Below, in pieces: positions 16,970 to 25,625 of a stretch of DNA of 37,693 nucleotides (its first letter is position 1; each line of letters begins with the position of its first letter). This DNA comes from CAWBKV01 sp041946675 (lineage in GTDB: Archaea; Halobacteriota; Methanosarcinia; Methanotrichales; Methanotrichaceae). The notes under the pieces were generated by a model. That model searched no databases, was not told where the DNA came from, and saw only the letters and a list, made by a program, of their open reading frames with translations. The stretch spans positions 1 through 37,693 of the forward strand of contig JBHGAU010000024.1 in assembly GCA_041946675.1 (NCBI GenBank), in the 5' to 3' direction. A program made the translations under genes and the position numbers.

Positions 16970-17398
16970 ATGAAGCCTAGGGAGCTATCATCTGAGGAGT
17001 GCGCTGCTCTGCTGTCCGCAGGCAGATACGGTAGGCTGGGCCTATCCCAGAATAATATGCCTTACATTATTCCTATGTCCTATGTTTATTCAAACGGCAG
17101 GATTTACCTTCACTCGAAGGGTAGAGGAAAGAAGGTTGAGATCGCATTGGAAAATCCGTCTGTATGCTTCGAGGTGGATCTCCTGGATAAGAACCGATGG
17201 TCAAGCGTCATTGCTTATGGAAATGTCAGCCTTTCATCAGATATCGAAGCCAAGGCAAGGATGTTTCATGCCTTTACCAATAAAGACATGGGCGGGCATG
17301 CTGGCAAGCAGTTCAAGAAGGAAGACCTCGAGAAGATGGAGATGACAGTCTGGGAGATCGAGGTCAAGGAGATGACCGGAAGAGAGGGCATCTGGTGA
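16970..17398 (+). CDS. Pyridoxamine-phosphate-oxidase-like flavin-binding protein
   Basis: The 142-residue protein has the split-barrel fold pattern of PNPOx-related, NimA-like proteins. It starts RELSSEECAALLSAGRYGRLGL. The strand pair YIIPMSYVYSNGRIYLHS and GRGKKVEIALENPSVCFEVD contributes the flavin phosphate site. It ends in WEIEVKEMTGREG. Members bind FMN or other cofactors such as F420 or haem and reduce small substrates. The exact activity is unknown, and no pyridoxine-synthesis context is present. The stop lies just before the rfcL start, so the two are probably in one transcript. Confidence 0.85.
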   Translation: MKPRELSSEECAALLSAGRYGRLGLSQNNMPYIIPMSYVYSNGRIYLHSKGRGKKVEIALENPSVCFEVDLLDKNRWSSVIAYGNVSLSSDIEAKARMFHAFTNKDMGGHAGKQFKKEDLEKMEMTVWEIEVKEMTGREGIW

Positions 17399-17402
17399 TC
17401 TG

Positions 17403-18983
17403 GTGAATTGGCGAATGCCTGCAGAAACAGAGCACAGAGCGATAAAATGGACTGAGAAATACAGGCCCAAATCGCTAAAGGGGATATTGGGAAACAACAA
17501 AGCCATATCTGAGCTGCGCGAATGGGCGCGGTCCTGGGAAGCCGGATCTCCGATCACAAGGGCAGTCATCCTCTATGGTTCTGCAGGCGTCGGGAAAACC
17601 TCGGCCGCTCTCGCATTGGCTCGCGAGATGGATTGGGATTATGTCGAGATGAATGCGAGCGATATCCGTACCGCAGGATCAATAGACAGCATCGCAGGCC
17701 CAGCATCCAAGAGCGGCACCTTTTCAGGTCGAAGAAGGCTGGTAGTGCTGGATGAGGCGGATAATCTCCACGGAACAGCAGATAGAGGCGGTGCCGCTGC
17801 AATGCTGCGATTGGTGCGCAGTACCGGACAGCCTGTTATCCTGATCGCAAACGAATACTATGAAATTGAGAAGCCGCTTCGTGATGCCGCAAAGGGCATC
17901 CAGTTTAGATCCATACATACGAACACAGTAGCGGCTGCGCTTCGAGAGATTTGCAGGAGTGAGGAGATCTCCTGTGACCCAGATGCACTGCAGCTCATCG
18001 CTGAGCGGGCTGGAGGAGATCTCAGGAGCGCGATCAATGACCTTCAGGCAGGAGCAGAGGGCCAATCGGAGCTGAAGCTTGAGGATGTCGCAACTGCGGA
18101 GCGGGATGTCAAAGCCTCCATTTTCAAGGTTCTGGAGATCATTTTCAAAGGAAGCGATGCAGTCGAGGCCATGCAGGCATCATACAATTTAGATGAGAGC
18201 CCTGAAGATCTTATCCACTGGATAGATGAGAACATGCCGCTCGTCTACGAAGGCAGGGATCTTTTCATGGGATACGACCGCCTCTCAAGGGCCGATGTCT
18301 TCCTCGGCAGAGTGCGCAAAAGACAGAGCTATGGCCTCTGGCGATACGCCACATTCCTGATGACGGGAGGAGTTCAGGCTGCCAGAGAGAAGCGAAGGCA
18401 TGGCTATATTGCGTTCAGGCCTCCCGGGCTGTGGCGAAGAATGGGCCAGAGCCGCAGGGCTCGGGGCATACGTGATTCTGCTGCAAAGAAGATCGCCGCA
18501 AAGGTCCATGTTTCCATTGCATACGCCAGGGTTGAGCTGATGGATTTCGTGGGTCAACTGCTGAAGGATAAGAGGCTCGCGCCAAAGGTTGCAGCCGAGC
18601 TTGGACTTGATGCCGAGGAGATTGCTCTACTGATCGGAAGCACCTCGACGACCAAGAAGGTTCAGACGATCTTTGAGGAGGCCCAAAGGCTGCGCGAAGA
18701 GGAGCGCGTCGCGGATATAGAGTTTTCGTGGCGGGGATCTGGGCAGAAAGTGGAGGAGAAGACACCGGAGACCTTGAGGGATACAGAGGCCGAAGCAATG
18801 GAGAAGGCAAAGCCTGCTGCAACTGCTGTACCTAAATCGGAGGAACCGCCTCAAAAGCCCAGAAGAGGAAGACCACCGAAATCCAGGAAGCTAAATGATG
18901 ATACGAAGCCGGATAATGATCCTTCAGTTATGACGGTGGCTGATAATGCTGGCAAAAGGCAGAAGTCGCTGTTTGAATTTTAA
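17403..18983 (+). CDS. rfcL: Replication factor C large subunit
   Basis: The clamp-loader large subunit opens the PCNA ring at primer ends. Motifs are KYRPKSLKGILGN at the N-terminus, Walker A GSAGVGKTS (residues 59-67), Walker B LVVLDEADN (~113-121), and an AAA+ lid and collar to ~residue 420. A charged Pro/Lys-rich tail follows, with an AT-hook-like RRGRPPKSRK. The last residues KRQKSLFEF form a PIP box (Q..L..F) that docks on PCNA. The GTG at 17403 gives 526 residues; the ATG at 17415 is an equally good start. It lies directly after the flavin-binding gene on the same strand. Confidence 0.96.
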   Translation: MNWRMPAETEHRAIKWTEKYRPKSLKGILGNNKAISELREWARSWEAGSPITRAVILYGSAGVGKTSAALALAREMDWDYVEMNASDIRTAGSIDSIAGPASKSGTFSGRRRLVVLDEADNLHGTADRGGAAAMLRLVRSTGQPVILIANEYYEIEKPLRDAAKGIQFRSIHTNTVAAALREICRSEEISCDPDALQLIAERAGGDLRSAINDLQAGAEGQSELKLEDVATAERDVKASIFKVLEIIFKGSDAVEAMQASYNLDESPEDLIHWIDENMPLVYEGRDLFMGYDRLSRADVFLGRVRKRQSYGLWRYATFLMTGGVQAAREKRRHGYIAFRPPGLWRRMGQSRRARGIRDSAAKKIAAKVHVSIAYARVELMDFVGQLLKDKRLAPKVAAELGLDAEEIALLIGSTSTTKKVQTIFEEAQRLREEERVADIEFSWRGSGQKVEEKTPETLRDTEAEAMEKAKPAATAVPKSEEPPQKPRRGRPPKSRKLNDDTKPDNDPSVMTVADNAGKRQKSLFEF

Positions 18984-19059
18984 TTATACTGTTTTTAGCC
19001 AGATTACTCGTTGCTTACGGATTCCGCCTGCGGATAGCGGCTTGAGAAAATATCACCCA

Positions 19060-19077
19060 CTCCCCTCTCCGGGGGAG
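19060..19077. other. GC-rich hairpin downstream of rfcL
   Basis: CTCCCC at 19060-19065 pairs with GGGGAG at 19072-19077 around a 6-nt loop. A related CCCCTCTTCGGGGGGG element lies at 30252-30267. It could be a transcript-end structure or part of a dispersed repeat; no T tract follows. Confidence 0.4.
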
Positions 19078-19150
19078 GTCTTCAACGAACAGACCATCAG
19101 CAGTTGAACCAAATAACATAAGTCGAAAAGCCTTTGATTACGTTTCATGA

Positions 19151-19250
19151 CATGTTCCCCGCTTGTGGGGTCGTGGGCAGCTCGCACGGCGATTGAACGT
19201 GCCCCGCTAGCCCCTAGCGCACGAGTACACGGTCGCGCGGTATCCCCAAA
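19151..19250. other. GC-rich block with competing stem-loops, possible structured RNA
   Basis: This ~100-bp block is much richer in G+C than the AT-rich flanks. CCCC/GGGG pair at 19157-19160 and 19167-19170. CGTGC (19198-19202) can pair with GCACG at 19219-19223, enclosing the perfect stem GCTAG/CTAGC (19206-19210, 19214-19218). The same CGTGC can instead pair with GCACG at 19184-19188. A minus-strand frame across it (19053-19304) has no recognisable domain. I do not recognise a known RNA family. Confidence 0.4.
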
Positions 19251-19271
19251 AGTACGTTGATGGCCTTTTGA

Positions 19272-19610
19272 AATATAGCGAATAAAATAGAGTGTGTTGC
19301 GCATTCAAGCCCGCCGATCAGAGCATACACGATCCCCGCTTTTTCGAGAGTTGGGCAAAACATTAAAGCCAAAGAATCCGATTGCTACAGGATTGGCGAT
19401 TCCCTTCATGGATTTAAAATCTATGCCGAGGCCAGGAAGGTAGATGGGCCAAGGATTATTGCGAGAACAGGTAGGCATAGAGCTCAACGCATAACGCTAA
19501 TAGAAAATGCTAAGGCAGTTATCGTTAGAAAACTAAAGTATGTTTATGAAAAAGACGAATTATACGGAAAGCGTGGTTCGATGATTACAAATGAAACCTT
19601 AAAATCATAA
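19272..19610 (+). pseudogene. Unrecognised protein-coding remnant without start codon
   Basis: The frame is open from a TGA at 19269 to a TAA at 19608-19610. It has plausible protein content, including YTIPAFSRVGQNIKAK, ESDCYRIGDSLHGFKIYAEA and ENAKAVIVRKLKYVYEKD. There is no ATG, GTG or TTG near its 5' end, so it is probably a truncated gene. I do not recognise the family. It runs directly into the nitroreductase remnant. Confidence 0.4.
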
Positions 19611-19880
19611 AGCAACGCAGGAGCATCAGAAGCTATAAGGATGAGCAGATTAAGGATGACGAGCTACAGGTAGTGCTGGAAGCTGGGATGTACGCTCCCA
19701 ATGCAGGAGATCAGGCGTGGCATTTTACAGTGGTTCAGAACATGGATAGGGAATAACGAGAAGTTCAATTGCTTGTACGGCGCACCTACATTGATCATAG
19801 TCTCCGGCGATGAGAAAGTTCCCATGCCTCTCGATGCCGACTGCGCTGCCGCTACTGAGAACTTGCTGATTCATCAGGTA
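19604..19880 (+). pseudogene. Nitroreductase-family remnant
   Basis: One frame reads KQRRSIRSYKDEQIKDDELQ and VVLEAGMYAPNAGDQAWHFT, then VVQNMDRE and a TAA at about 19755. This is the classic FMN-binding start of the nitroreductase family (RRSIR.Y, AP.A...QPW). A second frame then reads NEKFNCLYGAPTLIIVSGDE, DADCAAATENLL, matching a later part of the same family. About 30 residues between the two are missing, a frameshift joins them, and the C-terminal third is lost. No start codon is visible. Confidence 0.75.
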
Positions 19881-19933
19881 ATTTCATCCGAAAATAGCAG
19901 CTCTCATTGCCCTTGGAGATATCGAGAGCTGTG

Positions 19934-19979
19934 CTATATATAAAAAAATTCTTTTAACTTTATAATTCTTGGAAGAATT
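19934..19979 (+). promoter_or_regulatory. TATA box and 7-bp palindrome before the glycosidase-like gene
   Basis: A TATATATAAAAAA element lies at 19935-19947. The perfect inverted repeat AATTCTT-GG-AAGAATT is at 19964-19979, about where transcription would start. This layout suits an operator that blocks initiation. The TetR gene at 21083-21676 is a candidate regulator, by proximity only. Confidence 0.5.
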
Positions 19980-20020
19980 ATTATAGTTTGAAGGATGCTT
20001 AATGATAATAGAGAGGTTAT

Positions 20021-21043
20021 ATGATGAGCTTATCAGGCGCTCGTAGTGAAGATGGTTTAGTTTTTGGAATATATCCAGGCAGCGGCGTTGGAGTCGATCC
20101 CTCATCAGTCGAGGGCGCCATGGGCTCAAGTGTAATCTCAGGTCCAGCCGATGATCCCACACGCATAAAAGAGGCATTGGATAGGCTACAGCTAAAGGGT
20201 CATCCATTTTTGGTGCGAGGCTACCTTCACTACATCGGCTCAGGAAAAAAAGCAAACATTACCCCTGCAGACATGACCCAATACGTTTCGGAATCCGAAC
20301 AGAGAATGCTCGATCTGGCTGTCTGCTATCGCACCAACGAGAGCAACGTGGGAGACTGGACGAATTTCCTGCGCAGCATTATATGGGAGTATGGCTCTTC
20401 CCTTGCAAAACTTCAGGTGGCCGAGGAGCCAAATAATCCTAATGCAGCGGCGGGTGGCGATGGCGGTTTTAAGGATGTTAGAAGAGCCATAATCGAGGGG
20501 ATCATTGCAGCTAAAGATGAGATACAAAAATCGTGCTACCAGGTCCAGGTTGGCTTCAATGCAGTCCCATCGTTTAATCCTGCTGACGACTTTTGGAAGG
20601 AAATCGCATCATTAGGCTCAAACAACCCTTCGTTTAAGGATGCCTTGGATTATGTCGGCTTTGACTTTTACCCCGGCGTCTTCAGACCTCTTCCTCCAAA
20701 CTTAAATCCCAAAGATGCTGTAGTAGGGGTGCTAACGCAGTTTAGAACAGTAAATCTAGCAACCGGAGGAATACCTCCTTCAATTCCCATCCATATTACT
20801 GAGAATGGCTGCCCAACAAGCCCAACACGTTCCTATGAACAGCAAGCTGCCACTATAGAACAAGTAATACGTGCAATCTACCAGAAAAGGATAGAACTTA
20901 ACATAACTCATTATGAATTCTTTGATCTGCGTAATGCAGACAGCTCCAAACCTGACTTACAATTTGGTCTACTACGCGACGACTACACGTCAAAGCCTGC
21001 ATTTGAAACATTCCGCAAAGTGATAGCAGAGCTAACAAAATGA
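20021..21043 (+). CDS. Clan-A glycoside-hydrolase-like TIM-barrel protein
   Basis: The 340-residue protein reads as a (beta/alpha)8 barrel. It has LVFGIYPGSG at strand 1, LQVAEEPNNPN (E135/E136) where clan A places the acid/base, YVGFDFYPGVF, and IHITENGCP (E261) where clan A places the nucleophile. It ends YEFFDLRNADSSK and FGLLRDDYTSKPAFETF, the usual last strands. The usual Asn before the acid/base Glu is Glu here, so activity is uncertain. No signal peptide is seen, so it may act in the cytosol. A GAGG site at 20013-20016 precedes tandem ATGs at 20021 and 20024. GH5- or GH39-like families are the best guesses; the substrate is unknown. Confidence 0.7.
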   Translation: MMSLSGARSEDGLVFGIYPGSGVGVDPSSVEGAMGSSVISGPADDPTRIKEALDRLQLKGHPFLVRGYLHYIGSGKKANITPADMTQYVSESEQRMLDLAVCYRTNESNVGDWTNFLRSIIWEYGSSLAKLQVAEEPNNPNAAAGGDGGFKDVRRAIIEGIIAAKDEIQKSCYQVQVGFNAVPSFNPADDFWKEIASLGSNNPSFKDALDYVGFDFYPGVFRPLPPNLNPKDAVVGVLTQFRTVNLATGGIPPSIPIHITENGCPTSPTRSYEQQAATIEQVIRAIYQKRIELNITHYEFFDLRNADSSKPDLQFGLLRDDYTSKPAFETFRKVIAELTK

Positions 21044-21082
21044 TCTTTATGGATATTTAAGTTGGGCATAATTTGACCTAAT

Positions 21083-21676
21083 TTATCCGATCAATTGTTG
21101 ACAGATCATATCGATTATTATATCCATAATCTCATCGAAGCCATTTTTAGTAATATCTTTTCGATATATTAAAGAGATCCAAATGAGATGAAAGAGTCCA
21201 TTAAATATTTCAGGAGAACGCTTAGGGTTAAATCCTTTTTGATGCATGATGCGAAGTAGTGTTTGGATAAAATATTCCTCGTCTTTAGAATGCTCTTCTA
21301 GCTTCTCACGCGAGATGACATGTGCAATAAAATCCTCATCACCGCTTTGATAAAAAACCTGTAAAAAGGGGTTCTCCGCTAGTTTTTCAATCATCATCTT
21401 AAGGGCTGCTTTAAAATCTTCCACGTTTACTTTATCTGCCCTTTCCAGCTTTTGGAGGAATTCCTCTCGGGGTCTATATACCGTTTGAATAAGCTCAAAA
21501 ATCAGATCCTCCTTCGAAGGATAAAATAGATAAAATGTGCCTTTCCCTATACCTGCAGCTCTGACAATATCATCTATTGTTGTTTTCTTTATGCCATATC
21601 TTGAAAAGAGGTTCATGCTTACTTCTTGAATATTGTGGCGAATCTCCTCGCGTTTATCATTTGAGAATCTTCCCAT
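21083..21676 (-). CDS. TetR-family repressor
   Basis: The 197-residue protein has the TetR N-terminal DNA-binding domain. It reads MNLFSRYGIKKTTIDDIVRA through AGIGKGTFYLFYPSKEDLIF at residues ~20-62, including the recognition helix. A divergent helical ligand domain follows. Such proteins repress nearby genes until a small molecule binds. The gene follows the class I methyltransferase by 30 bp on the same strand, and a second methyltransferase is divergent, so it may control this pair. TetR proteins are less common in methanogens than in bacteria, so transfer is possible but unproven. Confidence 0.93.
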   Translation of the reverse strand: MGRFSNDKREEIRHNIQEVSMNLFSRYGIKKTTIDDIVRAAGIGKGTFYLFYPSKEDLIFELIQTVYRPREEFLQKLERADKVNVEDFKAALKMMIEKLAENPFLQVFYQSGDEDFIAHVISREKLEEHSKDEEYFIQTLLRIMHQKGFNPKRSPEIFNGLFHLIWISLIYRKDITKNGFDEIMDIIIDMICQQLIG

Positions 21677-21706
21677 ATCAGTCTACCACTAATCTCTCTA
21701 GGAATA

Positions 21707-22273
21707 TCACTTTTTTTGACACAGGTAACTCCGAATATAAAATGGCATCGTAGACCTTTTTTGTAAAATTGAAAATCCGCTTTCTTTCAGACCTCTCTCA
21801 AACGATCTCCATGAAAATCCTATTTTTGGCTCTTCGACTAGCAGTACGCCTTGTTTCTTCAAAGTTCGGGCAATCTCCTTCAATGCTGTCTCCCAGTTAG
21901 GAATATGATGGAGTACTCCAAAAATGAACACCGCATCCATACCGCTGTCTGGTAAATCGGTTTTTCTCATATCGCCGACGAAGAAATCAACTGGAAGCTC
22001 TCTCTTTTTCGCCAATGCAATTTGTTCCGGCATATAGTCGAAAGCAATAATTTTAGAAGGCTTAAATATCTCCAAAATCAACTTTGTGCTATAACCCGAA
22101 CCACATCCAGCATCCAAAATTTTTGAGTTGTGAAGATTGATGCCTTCATGATTAAGCATGTTCTCGAATATGCGCATCTCATAGTGTTTCTGTATAAAGC
22201 GCCTTGTACAATTATTCATTGCTAGGAATTCGAAATTTCCTAGCCGCATTCGATTTTCTTCATCGATATACAT
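21707..22273 (-). CDS. SAM-dependent methyltransferase (class I)
   Basis: The protein shows SAM motif I DAGCGSGYSTKLILE, motif II-like IIAFDYMPEQIALA and the acidic/aromatic strand DAVFIFGVLHHIPNW. It ends early after KRSTMPFYIRSYL. These fit the Methyltransf_11/25 type that modifies small molecules. The substrate is unknown. A TTG at 22282 is the longest start, but the ATG at 22273 has a CTATATG-like TATA box about 25 bp upstream, so I chose it (188 residues) with a leaderless mRNA. TetR follows 30 bp downstream. Confidence 0.85.
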   Translation of the reverse strand: MYIDEENRMRLGNFEFLAMNNCTRRFIQKHYEMRIFENMLNHEGINLHNSKILDAGCGSGYSTKLILEIFKPSKIIAFDYMPEQIALAKKRELPVDFFVGDMRKTDLPDSGMDAVFIFGVLHHIPNWETALKEIARTLKKQGVLLVEEPKIGFSWRSFERGLKESGFSILQKRSTMPFYIRSYLCQKK

Positions 22274-22295
22274 GGTGACCAAATGACCGGATTAG

Positions 22296-22336
22296 TCATA
22301 TAGTTTAAGTAGCTTTCGCTACGGCATAACCATGCC
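22296..22336. promoter_or_regulatory. Divergent methyltransferase control region with two hairpins
   Basis: Between the two divergent methyltransferase genes lie GTAGC/GCTAC (22309-22313, 22318-22322) and, next to it, GGCAT/ATGCC (22323-22327, 22332-22336). A TATA-like sequence for the minus-strand gene lies at about 22296-22303. The two inverted repeats are candidate binding sites for the TetR regulator; this is inference. Confidence 0.35.
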
Positions 22337-22380
22337 TATCAATATGCTTAAGAGTTCCATAACACATTAGTCCTAAATGG

Positions 22381-23346
22381 ATGACAATACAATCCCTGTC
22401 TCAAGAAGATAGATCTTACGAAAAGATCAGCCCGACTGCTTGGTTTGTAGCATACCAGAGAACATTTTCGGATATTCCTTTCTCGCAGGAGATCTTCATC
22501 GAGCTTCAAGAAATTCTCAAGCAAACAAGATCCACTGCGGAGATTGAGGATATTGAAAAATCGCTGAGTTTCCCAGGACTAACACAATGCCAGCCAGAAC
22601 CAGGTTCGCAGATGGCCTTCAAATGGGAAGCACGCTACAAGATCGTAAACTATCTTCTGAAAGCGCATCATATTAACCAAATTCTCGAAATTGCCTCCGG
22701 CGTCTCGCCCAGAGGACTGGAAATGGCCAGAGATCCCTCTGTAGAATATGTAGAGGTTGATTTGATAGATGCCATACAAGTAAAGAAGGACATTATCAAA
22801 AGGCTCATCGCCAAATCAATAGTTTCAAAACAGCCGAATTTGCACCTTGAGGAGGGCAATGCGCTCAATCTTCAGGATTTACTCAAAGCTACGCGCTTCT
22901 TTGGGGAACGCCCGATAGCCGTCGTAAATGAAGGGTTTCTCGATTATTTAGACCTGGAGGAAAAAACTATTTTTGCAAGAAATGTTCATCGGTTATTAGA
23001 ACGTTTCGGCGGCATCTGGATTACGCCGGACATACCAACAAAGGCGCAGGATGAACAAGTAGTCTCAAGCGTGAAACATCTATTATCAAACGAAACGCTT
23101 CAAGAAAGAGCTGGAAATATTAGACGAATTACTGGAGTTGATATATTGAAAAATCGTTTCGAAAGTGAGGATGTAGCCCAAACATTTTTTGAAAATCTTG
23201 GTTTTATCGTAGAGCAACATAGATCTTCAGAGGTAATAGATGAGCTTGTTTCGCCTCAAAAAGGGAACCAACGCCTCGAAGAGGTTGAAAAAGTCATAAG
23301 ACCCATGGCTGTTTTTGTCATGGAGATTGATCCCTCGAAATCTTGA
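22381..23346 (+). CDS. O-methyltransferase-like protein (LCMT-type fold)
   Basis: The 321-residue protein has a class I SAM core with IASGVSPRGLEMARD as motif I and YVEVDLIDAIQVKKDII as motif II. VVNEGFLDYLDLEEKTIFAR and GGIWITPDIPTK complete the active-site strands. The pattern resembles the leucine carboxyl methyltransferase/TcmP-type family, which methylates small molecules or polyketide-like acids. I cannot name the substrate. The ATG at 22381 overlaps an out-of-frame ATG four bases upstream. It is divergent from the methyltransferase-TetR pair. The DUF998 remnant follows directly. Confidence 0.8.
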   Translation: MTIQSLSQEDRSYEKISPTAWFVAYQRTFSDIPFSQEIFIELQEILKQTRSTAEIEDIEKSLSFPGLTQCQPEPGSQMAFKWEARYKIVNYLLKAHHINQILEIASGVSPRGLEMARDPSVEYVEVDLIDAIQVKKDIIKRLIAKSIVSKQPNLHLEEGNALNLQDLLKATRFFGERPIAVVNEGFLDYLDLEEKTIFARNVHRLLERFGGIWITPDIPTKAQDEQVVSSVKHLLSNETLQERAGNIRRITGVDILKNRFESEDVAQTFFENLGFIVEQHRSSEVIDELVSPQKGNQRLEEVEKVIRPMAVFVMEIDPSKS

Positions 23347-23349
23347 TGA

Positions 23350-23934
23350 CACAGGCTTCTTAAAAGATTCGGGTTGTTCTTGATACTGCTTATCGCCCTT
23401 CATTTTATTGAGCCAGAGTTCGATCCCTCAAGGCAACTTATTAGTGAGTACGAACTTGGCAACTATGGCTGGCTGATGTCGCTCGCATTTATCTCACTGG
23501 GGATCGCAGTGCGGGCAATGTTGAGGGCAACATGGTACTCCATAATCAGCTGACGTGGCGTGATGGGACGATGGTGGCTGATGGCAATCAGTGTTACCCT
23601 TTTTGGAGCGGCGATCTTTTATCCCTGCCCGACACCGAACATTGCCTCCTATATCCACGGCCCATGCGGCGGGATTGTGATCGTCACTTTCCCAATCGCA
23701 GCTACTCTTTACAGTTCCGGCCTGGCCCACAGCTGGGCATGGATTGCCTCACGGAGACAGCTTCTCTGGGCGACGATATTAGTTTGGATTGGATTGCTAT
23801 CATATATTAGGTCAACGATCGTTCTGGGAATCCTGGCAGGTCCAGTGAACCGAACGTCGGCCAGCCTATTAATTGGGTGGCAGAACAGGTTTATGATCTT
23901 GACTTATAGTTTGTGGCTTGCGGTCGTTGCCTAG
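23350..23934 (+). pseudogene. DUF998 membrane-protein gene split by an in-frame TGA
   Basis: The frame from ~23356 reads LFLILLIALHFIEPEFDPSR, QLISEYELGNYGWLMSLAF, then a TGA at 23551-23553. The same frame continues from GTG 23560 and ATG 23563 (MGRWWLMAISVTLFGAAIF) through RRQLLWATILVWIGLLSYIR to a TAG at 23932-23934. The order and the P-x-ISEYELG...GW motif match DUF998, a polytopic membrane family. One nonsense codon separates the halves and no start codon or first helix is visible. It is best read as a decaying gene. The second half alone still encodes 3-4 helices. Confidence 0.75.
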
Positions 23935-24091
23935 CAAATGGCGTTTACCGAGGATCAAACGCAGGAACGTAGCGAACCATTACGGTAGCAGCTGCAGAAC
24001 TGATCCGACAAACAGAGAATCCGAAGGAGACCTTCGACTATCTTTGTCCCAGGCCCACATTTGAAATAGCTTTGCGCTATGTTATATTACT

Positions 24092-25387
24092 ATGCATGCC
24101 ACACTAGACGACTGGATTCTACACGAAGCAATTCCTTTCTCTATCGATTTGTCCAGTACCTTCAATGCCGCCGTCGACAAGGTGATCGCCTCTCTCGGTA
24201 ACTCGGTAGAGCTGCTTGGCTTTGGAGAAGCGCTCCACGACGGCGAGGATATCCTTATGCTCCGCAACCGGCTCTTCCAGCGCCTTGTGGAGGCTCACGG
24301 CTACAGCGCTATCGCCACCGAAAGCAGTTTCCCTCGGGCACGTGTAGTAAACGAGTACATAAACGGCCGTGGTCCGACGTCCTATGAATCTGTAAAGGAT
24401 ACTGGATTCAGTCATGGCTTCGGCAAGCTTGAGGCAAATCGAGAACTTGTAGAGTGGATGAGGGCGTACAATGCTGATCCTTCACATGATATCAAACTTC
24501 AGTTCTACGGCTTTGATAGTCCTACCGAAATGATGTACACCGATAGCCCAAGGCAGCTCCTGAATTTCGTTCTCGATTATCTTGCTTCGATTGACAATGC
24601 CAGCGCTGAGAAGCATAGGGGACGCATAGATCCTCTTCTCGGCCAGGATGCCGATTGGGAGAACCCTGCTGCGATGATGGACCCGACGAAGTCGGTAGGG
24701 CTATCACCTGCTGCTACGGCGCTAAGGATTGAAACTGAAGACCTCATTACAGAATTGCACATACGCCGCCCTGAGCTGGTTGCTAAGGGCGATGAGAGCC
24801 GCTATCTGGAAGCTGTTCATTATGCTAGGGCTGCCCGGCAGCTGCTGAACTATCATGCAGTGCTCGCTGAAACGTCAAGCAAGCCAGGCGAACGGCTTGC
24901 GGAAGGTCTCGGCCTTCGTGATGTGATGATGGCTGATAATCTGGAATACATAGTCCGCCGGGAGCACGGCCGGGGGATGGTGCTGGCCTTTGCTCACAAC
25001 AGCCATCTGAAGCGCGGAAAAGCAGAGTGGCAGCTGGGCGCCGATCTGCTCATCTGGTGGCCAGCGGGAGCACAGCTCAATGAGATCCTCGGCCCACGTT
25101 ATGCAGTCATAGGAACTGCAGTGGGCGTTTCTGATGAGAACGGCATCGGTCAGCCCGAAACCGGCACTCTTGAGGCGCGGCTGATATCAACGCCAGGGCC
25201 AGCACGTTTTATTCCAACTCACAAAGGCCAGGGATTTTCAGCCTCGGATATCAAAGCACTTCCAGTTCGCTCTGGCAGCATGAAGAACCAGACCTACTTC
25301 CCGCTGACTCCTCAAAGCTTCACCGATTTCGACTGGCTGGCTTTCCTGGATAAAACAACATATACTCGTGGCGGCCCAGCGCTTTAA
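24092..25387 (+). CDS. Erythromycin-esterase-family hydrolase
   Basis: The 431-residue protein carries the family's marks: LGFGEALHDGED near residue 43, AIATESSFPRARVVNEYING, and VLAFAHNSHLKRG near residue 300. The histidine and glutamate residues in these motifs form the catalytic site in EreA/EreB-type enzymes. The family opens macrolide lactones, but many members are uncharacterised succinoglycan- or stress-linked proteins, so resistance is not established. The ATG at 24092 follows GTTATATTAC closely, which suggests a very short leader. The gene sits in the accessory region beside decayed genes, and its bacterial-type family points to transfer. Confidence 0.85.
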   Translation: MHATLDDWILHEAIPFSIDLSSTFNAAVDKVIASLGNSVELLGFGEALHDGEDILMLRNRLFQRLVEAHGYSAIATESSFPRARVVNEYINGRGPTSYESVKDTGFSHGFGKLEANRELVEWMRAYNADPSHDIKLQFYGFDSPTEMMYTDSPRQLLNFVLDYLASIDNASAEKHRGRIDPLLGQDADWENPAAMMDPTKSVGLSPAATALRIETEDLITELHIRRPELVAKGDESRYLEAVHYARAARQLLNYHAVLAETSSKPGERLAEGLGLRDVMMADNLEYIVRREHGRGMVLAFAHNSHLKRGKAEWQLGADLLIWWPAGAQLNEILGPRYAVIGTAVGVSDENGIGQPETGTLEARLISTPGPARFIPTHKGQGFSASDIKALPVRSGSMKNQTYFPLTPQSFTDFDWLAFLDKTTYTRGGPAL

Positions 25388-25572
25388 TTATTGATAAAAC
25401 AAAGGAGGGATAACTCCAGATAAAACTGTTAGACCTGTATGTATCACCGGCAATATTTCTGCCATATTGGAAAAATTTATTAATGATGTTGTATGATTAT
25501 ATTGGAAGCTATGCATGAATTACTCTTAAATAAATTCCATCAATGCTCTTGCCACATTCAAATTATGCTTTT

Positions 25573-25618
25573 TTTATAAAGAAAATTTGCAGATGAAGGA
25601 TCGATAAGTCAGGAGATG
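25573..25618 (+). promoter_or_regulatory. katE promoter and ribosome-binding site
   Basis: TTTATAAA at 25573-25580 is a good TATA box, and initiation about 25 bp later falls near 25602. AGGAGATG at 25611-25618 is a strong Shine-Dalgarno seven bases before the ATG at 25626. The preceding 190 bp back to 25388 are AT-rich and hold no gene. Confidence 0.65.
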
Positions 25619-25625
25619 CGATTAA

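Noticed and set aside
19053..19304. 83-residue minus-strand frame across the GC-rich block
   Set aside because: It has no recognisable domain and no ribosome-binding site, and the DNA is dominated by stem-loops, so an RNA or repeat reading is better.
23551..23553. TGA in the DUF998 frame as selenocysteine
   Set aside because: The codon lies in an ordinary loop of a membrane protein, no SECIS-like hairpin is seen nearby, and the gene also lacks its start, so decay is the simpler reading.
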